From Cristatella mucedo (lineage: Eukaryota > Bryozoa > Phylactolaemata > Cristatellidae), in assembly GCA_009760855.2 (NCBI GenBank), contig WPIO01000029.1:2776001-2840000 (forward strand): a stretch of 64,000 nucleotides of DNA, written 5' to 3'. Under the pieces are notes generated by a model. It searched no databases. It was not told the DNA's origin and saw nothing but the letters and a program-made list of their open reading frames with translations. The stretch's first letter is position 1. Every line of letters starts with the position of its first letter. Of the stretch, positions 63,241-64,000 are shown one piece after another. The translations under genes were made by a program, and so were the position numbers.

Positions 63241-63417
63241 GCGCGATGGCACATTAGGTAAGGCGGTTGCTCTTCACGACCTCAGTCCCAATGTCGCTGG
63301 TTTGAATCCCGCGATGGGCGATCCTTTATTGTCGCTGCAAGCGGCGGCGATAGCCTTTAAGGCTCTTCTGTTTCTCTCGCAATAAAAAAGAGGCTGTTAA
63401 ATCAGCTAGTATTTTTT
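63241..63417 (+). repeat. SINE-2, plus orientation, full length
   Basis: GCGCGATGGCACATTAGGTA (start and A-box), GGTTTGAATCCC (B-box), GCGATCCTTTATTGTCGCTG, AAGGCTCTTCTGTTTCTCTC, GAGGCTGTTAAATCAGCTAG and a short T-rich end. The best copy for defining the family. Confidence 0.92.
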
Positions 63418-64000
63418 AAATTATGTTTTTCTTCTTCAATCTCTTCCTGTTGAAGAGTTTGTTGCGTGCGATTCATTAATTTGAAAACTCGTCGGTCCAC
63501 AATGACGGGCGTAACTGGCAGGTTTTATCTGGAAATTAGCTTGCACCCGTGAAAAATCGCGGAAAACTCCGACTTTGCTTTTAGAAGGCGAGCCTAAATG
63601 TCCCCTGATCTAGTGACCCCCTGATCTAGCTGGTGAGCCCACCCGAATGACGGCCAAGCTTAAAGTTCTTGTAAATGAAACCAAATCTGCACCGGGGAGA
63701 AAATGGAAACATACTCCTAAACTACACTTTATAATTTTCTTATAAAAATAATATCAATCTAATTGTATTAAATTTATTTTTTAGCGCTGGGTACTGAATC
63801 AGCATTGAGTTGAATGTACGGAACGTGCAGACGTGCTGACCACCTTTTAATGTATGCTGACTTTATAGTAAGCCCCCCCGTGTATAGTCATTGGCAGGTT
63901 CTATTTATGGATGTCCATCGCTTACAAAAGGCATGCACAGCAAGGCATATTCAATTTCAACTACGAGAGTACACGTTGCCGCTACACAGGGTAATGAGTA
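63418..64000. other. No recognised feature
   Basis: Mixed composition with AT-rich patches; nothing supported. Confidence 0.3.

Noticed and set aside
62618-63254. Arg/Glu and Ser/Leu ORFs near the right end
   Set aside because: They derive from the (AG)n tract.

Overview
This is a eukaryotic, almost certainly invertebrate metazoan, genomic window. It shows GT-AG introns of about 0.2 to 9 kb, tRNA-derived SINEs, L2/CR1-type LINE copies with (ATT)n tails, DNA transposon relics and long microsatellites. The sequence alone does not name the species. Nearly all ORFs of 60-150 codons are chance frames or transposon fragments.

The one host gene recognised is on the minus strand and fills most of the window: a CARMIL-family gene (capping protein, Arp2/3 and myosin-I linker). 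Twenty exons can be placed between 53819 (start codon) and 1468. All 19 internal junctions keep phase and together give 755 codons. They encode, in order, the N-terminal PH-like domain (exons 1-6), the linker and leucine-rich-repeat solenoid (exons 6-17), the cap helix (exon 18) and the start of the helical domain (exons 19-20). The capping-protein-interaction and proline-rich tail must lie beyond the left edge. A GC-rich 5' region with a CRE-like TGACGTCA lies just upstream of the start codon.

The introns are packed with repeats. Two L2-like LINE families dominate. L2-A has a tail ending in GCGCTTTATCAAGTGCATT plus (ATT)n. L2-B ends in a GAGTTACAGACGGAGATAC motif. Two tRNA-derived SINE families are present, and SINE-1 carries a tail resembling that of L2-A. 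Most LINE copies in the introns lie antisense to the gene. Cut-and-paste relics include a hAT-like MITE (10.9-11.3 kb), a Tc1/mariner transposase pseudogene (37.9-38.4 kb) and a pogo-like element with clear inverted repeats and TA duplications (61.7-62.2 kb). Several elements are nested.

The right 10 kb (54-64 kb), upstream of the gene, holds an LTR retrotransposon relic in minus orientation. An AT-rich pseudogene related to protein-primed family-B DNA polymerases, of the kind found in Polinton/Maverick or adintovirus-like elements, is embedded in it. The pseudogene is split by two L2-A insertions and flanked by direct repeats of about 470 bp. A separate integrase-like remnant at 16.1 kb may derive from the same type of element. 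This virus-like relic is the most unusual content of the window; the CARMIL gene is its functional core.
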